NCBI RefSeq assembly: GCF_003130705.1 | Contig: NZ_CP021354.1 | Span: forward strand, 5,208,001-5,272,000 | DNA length: 64,000 bases | Source: Rhodococcus oxybenzonivorans | GTDB lineage: Bacteria > Actinomycetota > Actinomycetes > Mycobacteriales > Mycobacteriaceae | Reading direction: 5' to 3' | Shown: in pieces, positions 26,594 to 35,773 of the stretch | How the letters are laid out: each line of letters opens with the position of its first letter | How positions within the stretch are numbered: the first letter of the stretch is position 1 | Position numbers and translations under genes: made by a program | Notes under the pieces: generated by a model | The model's input: the letters and a program-made list of their open reading frames with translations, nothing else | What the model was told of the DNA's origin: nothing | Database searches by the model: none

Positions 26594-28095
26594 CCCGGGA
26601 AAATGCGTACGCCCTGGACGACGACGTTCACTCCGACGCCGAGTTTCGGGCGGCGGCCTTGCACGATGCCGTGAACGGGCTGCGGGAGAAGCATCCACTC
26701 TCCTCGGCATCGGTGGCGTTCTACCCGTGGCAGCGCAACACGCTGCTGGCGCTTGCGGCCCTGACGGTCCTGTCTGCCGTGTTCTTTCTGACGCCCACGC
26801 TGATCGTTCTCACCCTGCTGTGCACCCTCGGCTATGTGGGGACGATGCTCGATCGCCTGCTGCTGTTCAGCCGTGGGCTCGACGGCAGCACCATCGTCAC
26901 CGTCAGCGACGACGAAGCGCTCGCCGTCCCGGACGAGCAACTGCCGCCCTACACAATTCTGGTGCCGGCGTACGACGAACCGGAAGTGGTGGCCGACCTC
27001 ATCGGAGCGATGGCCGCGCTGAAGTATCCCGCGGACAAACTCCAGGTTCTGCTGCTGCTCGAAGAGGACGACGACGTCACCATCGAAGCGGCCCGAGCAG
27101 CGGGCGTCGGTGATGTGGTCACGATCCTCCTCGTGCCGCCGGCCGACCCGCGAACCAAACCGAAAGCGTGCAACTACGGGCTGCACTTCTCCACCGGCGA
27201 GATCATCACAATCTTCGACGCCGAGGACCACCCCGATCCTCTGCAACTGCGGCGAGTGGTCGTCGCCTTCGACCGACTGCCCGACGACACCGCCTGCGTG
27301 CAGGCCAAACTCGCGTTCCACAACGGCACGCAGAACCTGCTCACCGCCTGGTTCACCGCGGACTACGCCCTGTGGTTCGGGTTCATCCTCCCCGGACTGA
27401 TGCGCAGCAACGCACCCATTCCGCTCGGGGGGACGTCGAATCATCTGCGTCGCAGCGTGCTCGACGAGATCGGCTCCTGGGACCCGTTCAACGTCACCGA
27501 GGACGCCGACCTCGGTGTGCGCATCGCCGAATCGGGCTATCGGACCGCCGTATTGGATTCCACGACTCTCGAAGAGGCCAACAGCGACGCCATCAACTGG
27601 GTGCGGCAGCGGTCCCGCTGGTACAAGGGGTATCTGCAGACCTGGCTGGTTCACATGCGCCGTCCGATCGGGTTGTGGCGCGGACTCGGCCCGGTCGGGT
27701 TCTTCCGGTTCACCACCCTGATGGCGGGCACTCCGCTCATCGCCTGCCTCAACATGGTGTTCTGGTTGACCAGCCTCGCGTGGATCCTGGGGCAGCCGTC
27801 CGTGATTCAGCAGATCTTCCCCGCCTACGTGTATTTTCCGGCACTGATCTCGCTCGTCTTCGGCAATGCGGCGGTGCTGTACATGAATCTGATCGCCTGC
27901 CGAGAAACGCACAACTCGGCGTTACTCGTGGCCGCACTCACCACACCGCTGTACTGGGTAATGATGAGCGTCGCCGCCCTCAAGGGCACCTACCAGTTGG
28001 TGCGCAACCCGTCGTACTGGGAAAAGACGTTCCACGGTCTCAGTGCGCCGAACCCATCCGGTTCGACGAGTTCCGGGGCGGGGGACGCTTCTTGA
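26587..28095 (+). CDS. Cellulose-synthase-like processive glycosyltransferase (GT2)
   Basis: 502 residues from ATG 26587, which overlaps the previous stop by 7 bases; AAGGAG lies just upstream. Two N-terminal helices lead into a GT-A domain with ILVPAYDEPEVVADLI, KPKACNYGLHF, the metal-binding DAED, the catalytic VTEDADLGVRI and the QRSRWYKGYLQTW box (QxxRW) that defines processive synthases. Four or five C-terminal helices form the channel. No PilZ domain is present, so c-di-GMP control, if any, would be indirect. Polymer identity is unknown. Confidence 0.88.
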   Translation: MVTRENAYALDDDVHSDAEFRAAALHDAVNGLREKHPLSSASVAFYPWQRNTLLALAALTVLSAVFFLTPTLIVLTLLCTLGYVGTMLDRLLLFSRGLDGSTIVTVSDDEALAVPDEQLPPYTILVPAYDEPEVVADLIGAMAALKYPADKLQVLLLLEEDDDVTIEAARAAGVGDVVTILLVPPADPRTKPKACNYGLHFSTGEIITIFDAEDHPDPLQLRRVVVAFDRLPDDTACVQAKLAFHNGTQNLLTAWFTADYALWFGFILPGLMRSNAPIPLGGTSNHLRRSVLDEIGSWDPFNVTEDADLGVRIAESGYRTAVLDSTTLEEANSDAINWVRQRSRWYKGYLQTWLVHMRRPIGLWRGLGPVGFFRFTTLMAGTPLIACLNMVFWLTSLAWILGQPSVIQQIFPAYVYFPALISLVFGNAAVLYMNLIACRETHNSALLVAALTTPLYWVMMSVAALKGTYQLVRNPSYWEKTFHGLSAPNPSGSTSSGAGDAS

Positions 28096-29729
28096 GGCCG
28101 ACGCGCTGGTTGTTCTGGGGGTGTACCGCTCTCTATCTCGGTGTCGGCCTGTATCTCACCGTGGGGCAGGGTTTCGTACTCGGTGATGCTCTCAGCCGGG
28201 TGTCGGCCGCGCGCAGTGTGTGGTTCAGCCGCGACCCGCATCTGGCGGCCATCGGGTTCGTCTTCACTCCGCTCACCGCACTCGTGCAGTTACCCACCGT
28301 CCTGCTGAGCCACTGGTGGCCGGACCTCACCTCGTGGGCGGTGACGGGGGTGCTGATGTCGGCGCCGTTCATGTCCGGCGCGGTGGTGCAGATCTACAAG
28401 ATCGGTGCGGACCGCGGCTGCCCGGTCTGGCTGATCTGGACCGTCACCGCCGTATTCGCGCTCAACCCGATGATCATCTTCTACGGCGGCAACGGGATGA
28501 GCGAGGCACCGTTCCTGGCCATGATGTGCTGGGCCACCCGGCGGCTCATTCGCTGGTGCACCACCGACGACATCCATGATCTTCTTGCCGCGGGATTTGC
28601 GCTGGGCCTCGCTTACCTCGCACGATACGACGCCTTGGCCGCCGGGCTGGCCGTCACCGTCTTCGTCTTCGCCGTCACAGTGCTGCGCCGCGGGTGGCGC
28701 AACCGCTTTGCACAGATGCGGCCCGCCCTTCTCGACGCCGTTCTCGTCGGGTTGCCCACCGCCATGGCCTTCTTCGTCTGGGCCACCATCAGCTGGTTGA
28801 TCACCGGCCAGGCTTTGCAACAGTTCTCGTCCACATACGGCAACGCGAGCATTCTTGCTCAGAGCGGCGGCGGTTCGACCGATACCGTCTACGCGGTGCT
28901 GTTCTCGGCCGCCGAGAGTCTCGTACTCGGGCCCGCCCTTCCCCTGCTTGTCCCGATCGCGGCCGCCCTGGCGTGGCGTCGTCGTGATCTCGAAGTGCTG
29001 GCGGCGGTGGTGGTGCTGGCGTCCGTCCTCGGCTTCGCCACCTACAGTTACGCGCGCGGTATGACCTTCCCCTTTCTCCGCTTCTACCTGTGCGCGTTGC
29101 CGTTGATGGCCGTGCTCGCGCTGCAGCTGGTCCCTGCCGGGGACCCGCTGGTCGAACGGCGCCGCGGCCCATCCGGTTTCGTCCGCGCCCGGTTCGCCGG
29201 CGCCCCAACCGTTCCGGCCGCCCTCGCCGCAGCTCTCGTCGTCCTCACACCCGCAGTCACCGGGGCGTCGATGCTCTCACCCACGCTGTCGAGTCAGCAA
29301 TACGCGCTGCGGTCCGTCGTGTTCCCGTCGAGCACCGACACCTCGGACCACCGGGCGACGGAACGGCGGATCCTGGCCTCCTTCACCACGGAGCGTGAAC
29401 TGGCCCGGTACCTCGATGCTCTGGCGCTGCCCGAGGGTTCGGTCCTGATGGATACGGTCTACGGCTTCGCGGTGTACACCGCCACCGAACGTCCCCGCAC
29501 CTTCGTGATCCCGTCCGATCAGGACTTCACCTCGGTGCTGAACCGCCCCGCCGAGCATGGTGTGCAGTTCCTCCTGGCGGTACCCAACAGTGGTCGCGGC
29601 GAATCGGATGCGGTCAACCGTCGCTACCCGACGCTGTACGAGACCGGCGCAGACATCGCAACCCTCGAACTCGAGGTGCCCAACGACGGGCAAGACCAGC
29701 CGACGTGGCGGCTGTACCGGGTGCTGTAG
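28092..29729 (+). CDS. GT-C-like membrane glycosyltransferase (GT39/ArnT-like)
   Basis: 545 residues from TTG 28092, overlapping the previous stop as TTGA, with a G-rich ribosome site at about 28078-28084. Roughly eleven membrane helices are followed by a 150-residue extracytoplasmic C-terminal domain, the layout of polyprenyl-phosphate-dependent GT-C enzymes. The acidic FYGGNGMSEAPFLAMM region is where such enzymes often carry catalytic loops. It may decorate the polymer made by the adjacent GT2 enzyme. The start is inferred from coupling and the hydrophobic N-terminus. Confidence 0.72.
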   Translation: MRPTRWLFWGCTALYLGVGLYLTVGQGFVLGDALSRVSAARSVWFSRDPHLAAIGFVFTPLTALVQLPTVLLSHWWPDLTSWAVTGVLMSAPFMSGAVVQIYKIGADRGCPVWLIWTVTAVFALNPMIIFYGGNGMSEAPFLAMMCWATRRLIRWCTTDDIHDLLAAGFALGLAYLARYDALAAGLAVTVFVFAVTVLRRGWRNRFAQMRPALLDAVLVGLPTAMAFFVWATISWLITGQALQQFSSTYGNASILAQSGGGSTDTVYAVLFSAAESLVLGPALPLLVPIAAALAWRRRDLEVLAAVVVLASVLGFATYSYARGMTFPFLRFYLCALPLMAVLALQLVPAGDPLVERRRGPSGFVRARFAGAPTVPAALAAALVVLTPAVTGASMLSPTLSSQQYALRSVVFPSSTDTSDHRATERRILASFTTERELARYLDALALPEGSVLMDTVYGFAVYTATERPRTFVIPSDQDFTSVLNRPAEHGVQFLLAVPNSGRGESDAVNRRYPTLYETGADIATLELEVPNDGQDQPTWRLYRVL

Positions 29730-29734
29730 TCCGG

Positions 29735-30817
29735 TCAGCGGGTGCCGTTGCGCTCGCGGAGCACCTGCCGGAGGGGGTCGTCGGGACCGATGTCGTAGGT
29801 GCATTCGGCGGGGCGGGGGTCGGGGACGAACGCCCACAACAGCGCTCCGGCAGTTCCGGCCTCGCGCTGCCCGTCCAGCTTGTTCGCGACATCGCGCGCT
29901 CGATCCCCCACGGACCCGCAACCGGCCCCCGCGCTCTGACCGATCTCCGCAACGAGAAGTGGCTTACCGAGACCGCGTGCCTGCTGAAGATGCACCGCCA
30001 GGCCGTTGTAGCGGTCACCCGGCAGCGGCACTCCGTCGGCGCCGTAGTCGTGGTACTGCAGGACATCGAGTGCAGGCGAGGCGCCGACATACGCGTAATC
30101 TTCACCAGCCGTGCCACATTGGCCACCACCGATCGTCCCGAGGGTGATCGGGTGCTCGCCGTCGAGCGCGCGGACACTGCCGCCGACCTCGTCGACGAAC
30201 GCGCGCAACAAGCTCGCCGCCTGCGGGGTGCACGTGCGGTCCGGCAGTAGTGGTTCCGGCTCTCCGATCAGTTCCCACATCGCCAGCGACGGTGAATCCC
30301 GCCATCGGCGGACAGCCGTCGTCACCCAGTCCTGGTAGCTCAGCACCGAGCCCGGCGCGACGGTCTTCCAGTCGCCGGCATACCAGTTGCTGGTCTTGAA
30401 AATTTCGTCACCGCATGCGCCGTCCTGGGCGGCGAGGACCGGAATCAGCACTTGTCGGTGGGCCTCGGCGGCCCGGAACACGGCGTCGATTCCGGTGAAG
30501 TCGAGTGCCCCCGTCTTCTTGTCGATCGCGAGCCAGTGGAAGGCGTTGAACCGGGTGAGCGAGGCGTCGGGCAAGCTCGCGAAGAACGAGTCGAGGTCGA
30601 CCTCGGCGCCGCACCCATGATTGACCGACCAATCTGTAGCCAGTTGATACGCGTTGAGGCCGGCCGGCCACCACGGGGAACCGTCGAGCGTCAGCCCGTC
30701 CGCCGTGGCCTGCACCCGGGCCGTCGGCGTGACGGTTCGTTCGGACGTCCCCGTGTCGCAGGCGACCACCCCGAAGAGAACGACCAGGATGAGGGCCGCC
30801 CACCGCCGTCTCGTCAT
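29735..30817 (-). CDS. GH5-like cellulase/mannanase lipoprotein
   Basis: 360 residues. The signal peptide ends in VVAC (Cys20), so it is lipid-anchored. The rest is a TIM barrel of the GH5/GH-A type: WPAGLNAYQL at strand 1, the acid/base Glu186 in WELIGEPE at strand 4, HDYGADG at strand 6, and the nucleophile Glu291 in LLVAEIGQSA at strand 7. In most GH5 enzymes the residue before the acid/base is Asn (NEP); here it is Gly185. It faces the polysaccharide operon, with only 5 bases between stops, much as cellulase BcsZ accompanies Bcs operons. Confidence 0.78.
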   Translation of the reverse strand: MTRRRWAALILVVLFGVVACDTGTSERTVTPTARVQATADGLTLDGSPWWPAGLNAYQLATDWSVNHGCGAEVDLDSFFASLPDASLTRFNAFHWLAIDKKTGALDFTGIDAVFRAAEAHRQVLIPVLAAQDGACGDEIFKTSNWYAGDWKTVAPGSVLSYQDWVTTAVRRWRDSPSLAMWELIGEPEPLLPDRTCTPQAASLLRAFVDEVGGSVRALDGEHPITLGTIGGGQCGTAGEDYAYVGASPALDVLQYHDYGADGVPLPGDRYNGLAVHLQQARGLGKPLLVAEIGQSAGAGCGSVGDRARDVANKLDGQREAGTAGALLWAFVPDPRPAECTYDIGPDDPLRQVLRERNGTR

Positions 30818-30914
30818 TCGTCTGAGGATGCCAGCCGCGTCTGCTCTCGTACACCGATCGGTGACGTGTCACAGTGGTCCGGACATCGGTGGACCGACCG
30901 GAAGGGCACAAGTG

Positions 30915-31754
30915 ATGCGACCTGTGGTGACCGTGGACGAACTGAAGAAGGCGCTGACCGGTGACGCGCCGCCCGTGCTCCTCGACGTTCGATGGGCACT
31001 CGGTGACACCGAAGGCCGTCGGCACTACCTCGAAGCGCACGTTCCCGGTGCCGTGTTCGTCGACCTCGACAGTGAACTCGCCGGCCCCGCGACACCGGCA
31101 GACGGTCGCCACCCACTCCCCTCGGTCGGGGCGCTCCAGGACGCGGCGCGCCGTTGGGGTGTCTGCGCCGGGAGTGCCGTCGTGGCGTACGACGACACGG
31201 GCAACCTCGCGGCCGCCCGCGTGTGGTGGCTGCTTCGATGGGCCGGTCTCACCGAGGTCGCGTTACTCGACGGCGGTCTCCGCGCATGGACGGAGTCCGG
31301 CAATCCCACCCGCTCCGGCGACGAACATCCCGACGCACCCGGTGATGTGGTGCTCGAGGCCGGACATCTCCCGACATTGACCGCCGACGACGCCGCCGCA
31401 CTAGCCGACGACGGAGTGCTCCTCGATGCCCGGGCCGCCGCACGCTACACCGGCGAGACCGAACCCGTCGACCCGCGAGCCGGTCATATCCCCGGCGCGA
31501 TCAGCGCTCCCACCAGCCAGAATCTGACCGCCGACGGCCGGTTCGCACCGGTCGACGTGCTGCGAGATCGATTCGCCGCAGTGGGAGCGGAACAAGGCGC
31601 ACGTGTGGGCGTGTATTGCGGTTCCGGGGTGAACGCCGCCCATCAGATCGCGGCGCTGGCCCTCGCCGGTGTAGATGCGGCGCTGTACCCGGGGTCGTGG
31701 TCGCAGTGGTCGAACGACCCCGACCGGCCCGCAGCCACCGGGCCCGGCCGCTAG
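30915..31754 (+). CDS. Thiosulfate/3-mercaptopyruvate sulfurtransferase (rhodanese)
   Basis: 279 residues from ATG 30915 (GAAGG upstream). Two rhodanese domains: the inactive N-terminal one opens VLLDVRWALGDTEGRRHYLE and HVPGAVFVDLD; the C-terminal one carries the active-site loop CGSGVNA with the persulfide-forming Cys, and ends ALYPGSWSQWSNDP. This is the SseA type, moving sulfur to cyanide or other thiophiles. It is divergent from the GH5 gene and unrelated in function. Confidence 0.9.
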   Translation: MRPVVTVDELKKALTGDAPPVLLDVRWALGDTEGRRHYLEAHVPGAVFVDLDSELAGPATPADGRHPLPSVGALQDAARRWGVCAGSAVVAYDDTGNLAAARVWWLLRWAGLTEVALLDGGLRAWTESGNPTRSGDEHPDAPGDVVLEAGHLPTLTADDAAALADDGVLLDARAAARYTGETEPVDPRAGHIPGAISAPTSQNLTADGRFAPVDVLRDRFAAVGAEQGARVGVYCGSGVNAAHQIAALALAGVDAALYPGSWSQWSNDPDRPAATGPGR

Positions 31755-31818
31755 CCGACCGACTCCGCGTCGTGCGCCGCCGGCGACGTGCCCGGCTCCG
31801 AGTTGAGTCGTTCGGTGA

Positions 31819-31932
31819 TCATTGCTCGGTGAGTTCGATGTCCGGTAGTTGCCACGTCTTGTCGATAAAGGCCTTCGTCGGACCGTAGAAGCGCATCAAG
31901 ATCTCGAGGCTGGCCGCCACCGCGACCCACAT
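31819..31932 (-). pseudogene. C-terminal fragment of DUF1254/DUF1214 protein
   Basis: The 37-residue minus-strand stretch ends LEILMRFYGPTKAFIDKTWQ, then LPDIELTEQ, which matches the closing strand of DUF1214 proteins (LxLRxYGP..xxLDGTWxxP). Nothing recognisable precedes it, so this is a leftover of a larger gene. Confidence 0.5.
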
Positions 31933-33135
31933 GTCGCGATGACTGTGGCCGTCGCGGTGTTGTCGGTGTGGCGGTTTATGGTGGCTTCCGCGACGAGCAA
32001 CAGGTCGCTGCACACTGACAAAGACCATGGATCGTTCATGGTCCTGATCTGTGGAGTCTCCTCAGATCGGTTGGGGTGTGGCGACCTGTTTTTCAGTGTC
32101 GCTGGGCAGGTTCGTGTGGTTGCCCGACCGCGGCGTGGTGTTCGATCAGTAGTCGGTCCCAGACCTCGCGGGGAAGGTTGGCCGGGCGGAGTATCGGCAG
32201 CGGCTCATGCTGCCGCCCGGCGTCAGACGACCGCAACTGCCTGAACGTGACGGCCGCCAGGTCCTGGGACTTGTATTTCTCTCCGCCTCCCGATCACCGC
32301 ACGCGCGCACCTGTTCAACCCAGGCGATCCGCGGTTCTTTTTGTGGCGCAGTGCCGAGCTCACACGCTCAAATCTCCGGGACGCTGGGCGAAAGGACCGC
32401 TCCCCCAGACAGTTTCACGCGCCCGTAACACCGCCACCAACCGCAACTCCCGCCAGCTGTTCTCCGGGAGACGAGCAGGCCAGCTGATGCACCCAGAACG
32501 CTCGGCGCCCAGGAGAAGGACCTCGGCGGCGCCCCCACCGGTTCGGCCCGCGTCGGCGCAATTCGTAGCACGTCGCCCACCCCCATCGTCGCCGACGCCA
32601 CTCTCGACCACCACCTCACGACCACCAAGATCGCCACACAGGTCACAGCCCGCCTGGAATCGCTGCGTCGCAGGTGGGCCACCTCGGTGAACACCACGAA
32701 ACCGCGACAGTTGATCTACGCGCCCCACCCTTCGACCGAACATTACTATGGTGTTCGTCACATTTGTGAGTCCTGGCGGCGTGTCCGCTTGCGCTGAGCC
32801 ATTACGCGGCCAGGCACCGCGTCACGGGATGTCGTCGCGCCGATCCCCCACACCTCTCGCCGACTCGCAAATATCGAGGTCAGTACTGGTTTCCTTCGCC
32901 TTGCGCGGCACTGCTCAACGAGGCATGCGGGACGGCAATCCCGTGGGTCGTTATCTGGCGGTGCTGGTCACTCCAGGCCGCTGACGTGGACGTATTCGAG
33001 CAAGATCATATTTGAGTATCGATTGGGTCACGATGGCGCAGTCGATACCGTTTTGTTACTTTCCTTCTCGACGGGGGTCCGAGGCCGCGAATCTCAGGAG
33101 CGCGCGCCTAGCCAACACAGACGAGGTAAGACACC
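31933..33135. other. 1.2-kb region without an intact gene
   Basis: Many overlapping frames exist, but none has both a ribosome site and family resemblance. A plus-strand stretch near 32490-32800 reads like real protein (VADATLDHHLTTTKIATQVT) but has no usable start, so it may be a fragment. The last 130 bases form the leader of the M23 peptidase gene, starting with a short hairpin (CGGGA/TCCCG, about 32928-32943). Confidence 0.45.
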
Positions 33136-33807
33136 GTGGCGAAGCACCGCAGGACGGCACATCGTTCTCATTCCATCACCGGCCGCCTGAAGATCGCGAC
33201 TGTCGCCGCTGCGACCGGCGCCATTCTGATCGGCGGAGCGCAGTTCGGCGCCGCGTCCGCGGCCGCCCGCCCGCTCGAGATCCCGCCGGGCCTGCTGCCC
33301 GCCGGTGTTCACCTACCCGCGATCGAGCTGCCCGACATCCCGGCCGCCCCGCCCTCGCGCGGCGTGCTCGGGCCGGTCAACCCGGGCACCCCCGCTCCGC
33401 TCAAAGCCCGCACCGTGCAGCCGGTATCCGGCACGCTGTCCTCCGGCTACGGCCCCCGCTGGGGCGCGCACCACGGCGGCATCGACATCGCGGCCCCGAT
33501 CGGCACCCCGATCCAGTCCGCGGCCGACGGTGAGGTCATCTCCGCGGGCCCGGCCTCCGGGTTCGGGTTGTGGGTGCGGGTGCGCCACGACGACGGCGCC
33601 GTCACCGTCTACGGCCACATCAATGAGTTCATCGTCAACGTCGGCCAGCGGGTCGCGGCGGGTCAGCAGATCGCCACCGTCGGCAACCGTGGTCAGTCGA
33701 CCGGTCCGCACCTGCACTTCGAGGTGTTGGACGCAGGCGGCAACCGGCTCAACCCGAGCCAATGGCTGCGCGACCGCGGCGTCTCGGCGACCTGGGGAAC
33801 CGACTAG
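33136..33807 (+). CDS. Secreted M23 (LytM) peptidase
   Basis: 223 residues from GTG 33136. A signal sequence (LKIATVAAATGAILIGGAQF) is followed by a Pro-rich linker and a LytM domain with the Zn ligands His113 and Asp117 in HHGGID, His161 and the HLHFEV motif (His192, His194). It would cut peptidoglycan cross-bridges or, if non-catalytic, activate amidases; all metal ligands are present, so activity is likely. The long leader upstream suggests control at the RNA level, but no known riboswitch was recognised. Confidence 0.88.
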   Translation: MAKHRRTAHRSHSITGRLKIATVAAATGAILIGGAQFGAASAAARPLEIPPGLLPAGVHLPAIELPDIPAAPPSRGVLGPVNPGTPAPLKARTVQPVSGTLSSGYGPRWGAHHGGIDIAAPIGTPIQSAADGEVISAGPASGFGLWVRVRHDDGAVTVYGHINEFIVNVGQRVAAGQQIATVGNRGQSTGPHLHFEVLDAGGNRLNPSQWLRDRGVSATWGTD

Positions 33808-33854
33808 AACCCGCCCCGGCGGTAGTCAGTTCCCAACGATGCCGCCGCGCCGTT

Positions 33855-34360
33855 ACCACGCTGCGCTCAATAGGAATTGCAGGACAACCGTTTTCGTTCG
33901 ATGCGGTCGCCGGGAAAGCGTGCTGCTGCACGGCGGCGGTCCGGATCATCACAGCTTGCTCCCGATGGCGAATCGTCTCGCGGACCGGTTCACCGCTGTT
34001 GTTCCGGATGTGCGGGGGTACGGCCGCTCGGTGTGCCGGGATCCGGCTTTGCACACATGGAGTCGCTACACCGCCGACGTGATCGCCCTACTCGACCATC
34101 TCGGCGTACCGGAGGCGGTGGTCGGCGGGACCGGACTGGGCGGCACCATCGCCTTGCGCGTCGCTCTGGCCTTCCCCGCACGAGTGCGAACTGTCGTGGT
34201 GATCAGTGCCGAGGATATCGAGGACGACGACGCCAAGTTGGCCGAGACTGGGTTGATGGACCGCTTTGCCGATCGTATCGAAGCGGCGTGGCGTGGCGTG
34301 GCGTGGCGTGGCGTGGCGTGGCGTGGCGTGGCGTGGATCGAGCGTTACTTGAGTTCCTAA
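33855..34360 (+). pseudogene. Broken alpha/beta hydrolase
   Basis: An N-terminal piece (SIGIAGQPFSFDAVAG) reads in one frame and continues in another as ESVLLHGGGPDHHSLLPM, with PDVRGYGRSV, a nucleophile-elbow position reading VGGTGLGGTIAL, and IALRVALAFPARVRTVV. The expected Ser of GxSxG is Thr or Gly here. The end is lost in a GGCGT pentanucleotide array that codes for repeated AWRGV and is followed by a premature stop, and the C-terminal catalytic His region is absent. An IS110 transposase gene abuts the broken end. Confidence 0.65.
34285..34334. repeat. Ten perfect GGCGT pentanucleotide repeats
   Basis: Ten uninterrupted copies of GGCGT lie inside the hydrolase remnant. Because the unit is 5 bases, gain or loss of a copy shifts the reading frame, the hallmark of a phase-variable tract. 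Here the downstream coding sequence appears truncated anyway. Confidence 0.9.
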
Positions 34361-34366
34361 CCGAGG

Positions 34367-35773
34367 TCAAGCCACCTGGCGGCTCGTAGGCTTGGTATTG
34401 GCGGGCTGGGCTGTTGGAGCGCATCGCGACTCCTGGGACTCCTGGCCCGCCGCCTGCTTGCGGCGCTCACGCATCCGCTGGTATCGGACGTTTTCCCGCC
34501 GCCGCGGGTCGATCTTGTAGCGCGCCTTGACGATCGCCCGGCCCTCGGCCTCGGTGATCGGCGTGCCGTCGACGTCCCGCAAGGCGTACGGCTGGCCGGC
34601 ACGCATGCAGGCGGCGATCCGGGTGACCAGATGGGTGGCCAGATGACAGATCGCAGACTCGTGGTGCCGGTCGCCGACCATCAACCGCTGGTACTTCGCC
34701 GCGAACTGGGGATCGACCCTGCGGGCCTGGTCGGCGGCGGTGCACAACGTCTCACGCAACAGCGGATCCCCGGCCTTGGTGATCGAGGACTCGACCTTGC
34801 TCACCCCGGACTGGTTGACCTTGGGAACCAGACCGGTGTACGCGCGGATCGCGGCCAGGGACGTGAACCGGTGCGGATCGCCGATCCGTCCAGCGATAAC
34901 CGCGCTGATCACCGCCCCCACACCGGGAGCGGAGGCAACGATGCCGGCCGGGTCGGCGTCGGCGTAGAGGTTCGCGACGCGCTCGTCGATCTGCCTGATC
35001 TGACGGGTCAGGAACAGTGCCTGCTCGGCTTCGTGGGCGATGTCCTCGGCGAGCTCGGCGAAGTCCATCCCGTCAGACCCGTCGCCGGTGCCCCAGAGGG
35101 CGAGGGTCTCTCGGGCCGCGGTGATGAGCCCGGCGGCGTGATCGTCGCGCCACGCACCGCGGGACCGGGCGATCAGGAACCTGGTCAGCCGCGCTCGGCC
35201 CAACCGGATCACCGCATGCGGATCGGCATAGCGGGCCAGGAACTCGAGCGCCGCGATGCCGTAGTTGGATCCGAGTACCGCGTACCACGCCGGCCCGAGC
35301 AACTCGACCAACGCATCGAGCCGGGCAAAGACCGCGACCCGGCGCTTGACCATCGTGGAGCGCTGCTTGACCAGCCGTCGCAGCGAGTCGGCGGGCCCCT
35401 GCCCGGAGTACTCCCGCAGGCCTTCGGGGTGCAGCAAGGGCAGCCGGGCGAGCAATTCGGAGTCGATCCGGTCGTTCTTGGTGTGCTTGGAGTAGTACTT
35501 ACGCAGGTCGGCCGACTGGGTGGTCGGGACCATCACCACGCGTGCACCGTGGCGACGGAACCACTCCGCCAACACGATCCACGCGTTCCGGGTCGGCTCG
35601 ACCACCACGGTCAGCTCAGCCGGATCGGGCAGGTCCAAGTCCGCCCACAACCGTTCCAGATCGGCCGGCCGTGTCCAGAACTTCCGACCACGCCATACCG
35701 TGGCGCCATCACGGGCGAGCGTTGCCTGATGCTCCGCCCGGACAGCCACGTCGATCCCCAACGTCAATGCCAT
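34367..35773 (-). CDS. IS110-family transposase
   Basis: 468 residues from ATG 35773 (ACAGGAG 8 bases upstream; ATG 35779 is an alternative). The N-terminal RuvC-like DEDD domain shows GIDVAVRAEH, VVVEPTRNAW and KNDRIDSELLARL; the C-terminal transposase_20 domain shows ASAPGVGAVISAVIAGRIG and IRAYTGLVPKVNQSG with the conserved Ser that acts in recombination, then DPLLRETLCTAADQARR. The gene is intact and may be active. IS110 elements carry a bridge RNA in their noncoding ends; the 200 bases before the start (35780-36000) are a candidate. Element ends could not be fixed. Confidence 0.9.
   Translation of the reverse strand: MALTLGIDVAVRAEHQATLARDGATVWRGRKFWTRPADLERLWADLDLPDPAELTVVVEPTRNAWIVLAEWFRRHGARVVMVPTTQSADLRKYYSKHTKNDRIDSELLARLPLLHPEGLREYSGQGPADSLRRLVKQRSTMVKRRVAVFARLDALVELLGPAWYAVLGSNYGIAALEFLARYADPHAVIRLGRARLTRFLIARSRGAWRDDHAAGLITAARETLALWGTGDGSDGMDFAELAEDIAHEAEQALFLTRQIRQIDERVANLYADADPAGIVASAPGVGAVISAVIAGRIGDPHRFTSLAAIRAYTGLVPKVNQSGVSKVESSITKAGDPLLRETLCTAADQARRVDPQFAAKYQRLMVGDRHHESAICHLATHLVTRIAACMRAGQPYALRDVDGTPITEAEGRAIVKARYKIDPRRRENVRYQRMRERRKQAAGQESQESRCAPTAQPANTKPTSRQVA

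Noticed and set aside
26416..27912. 498-codon minus-strand frame across the GT2 gene
   Set aside because: Antisense to a clearly conserved processive glycosyltransferase; composition is the His/Gln/Arg-rich shadow type.
33001..33135. Possible c-di-AMP (ydaO-type) riboswitch before the M23 peptidase
   Set aside because: Such leaders occur before cell-wall hydrolase genes in actinobacteria, but the conserved core could not be recognised here.
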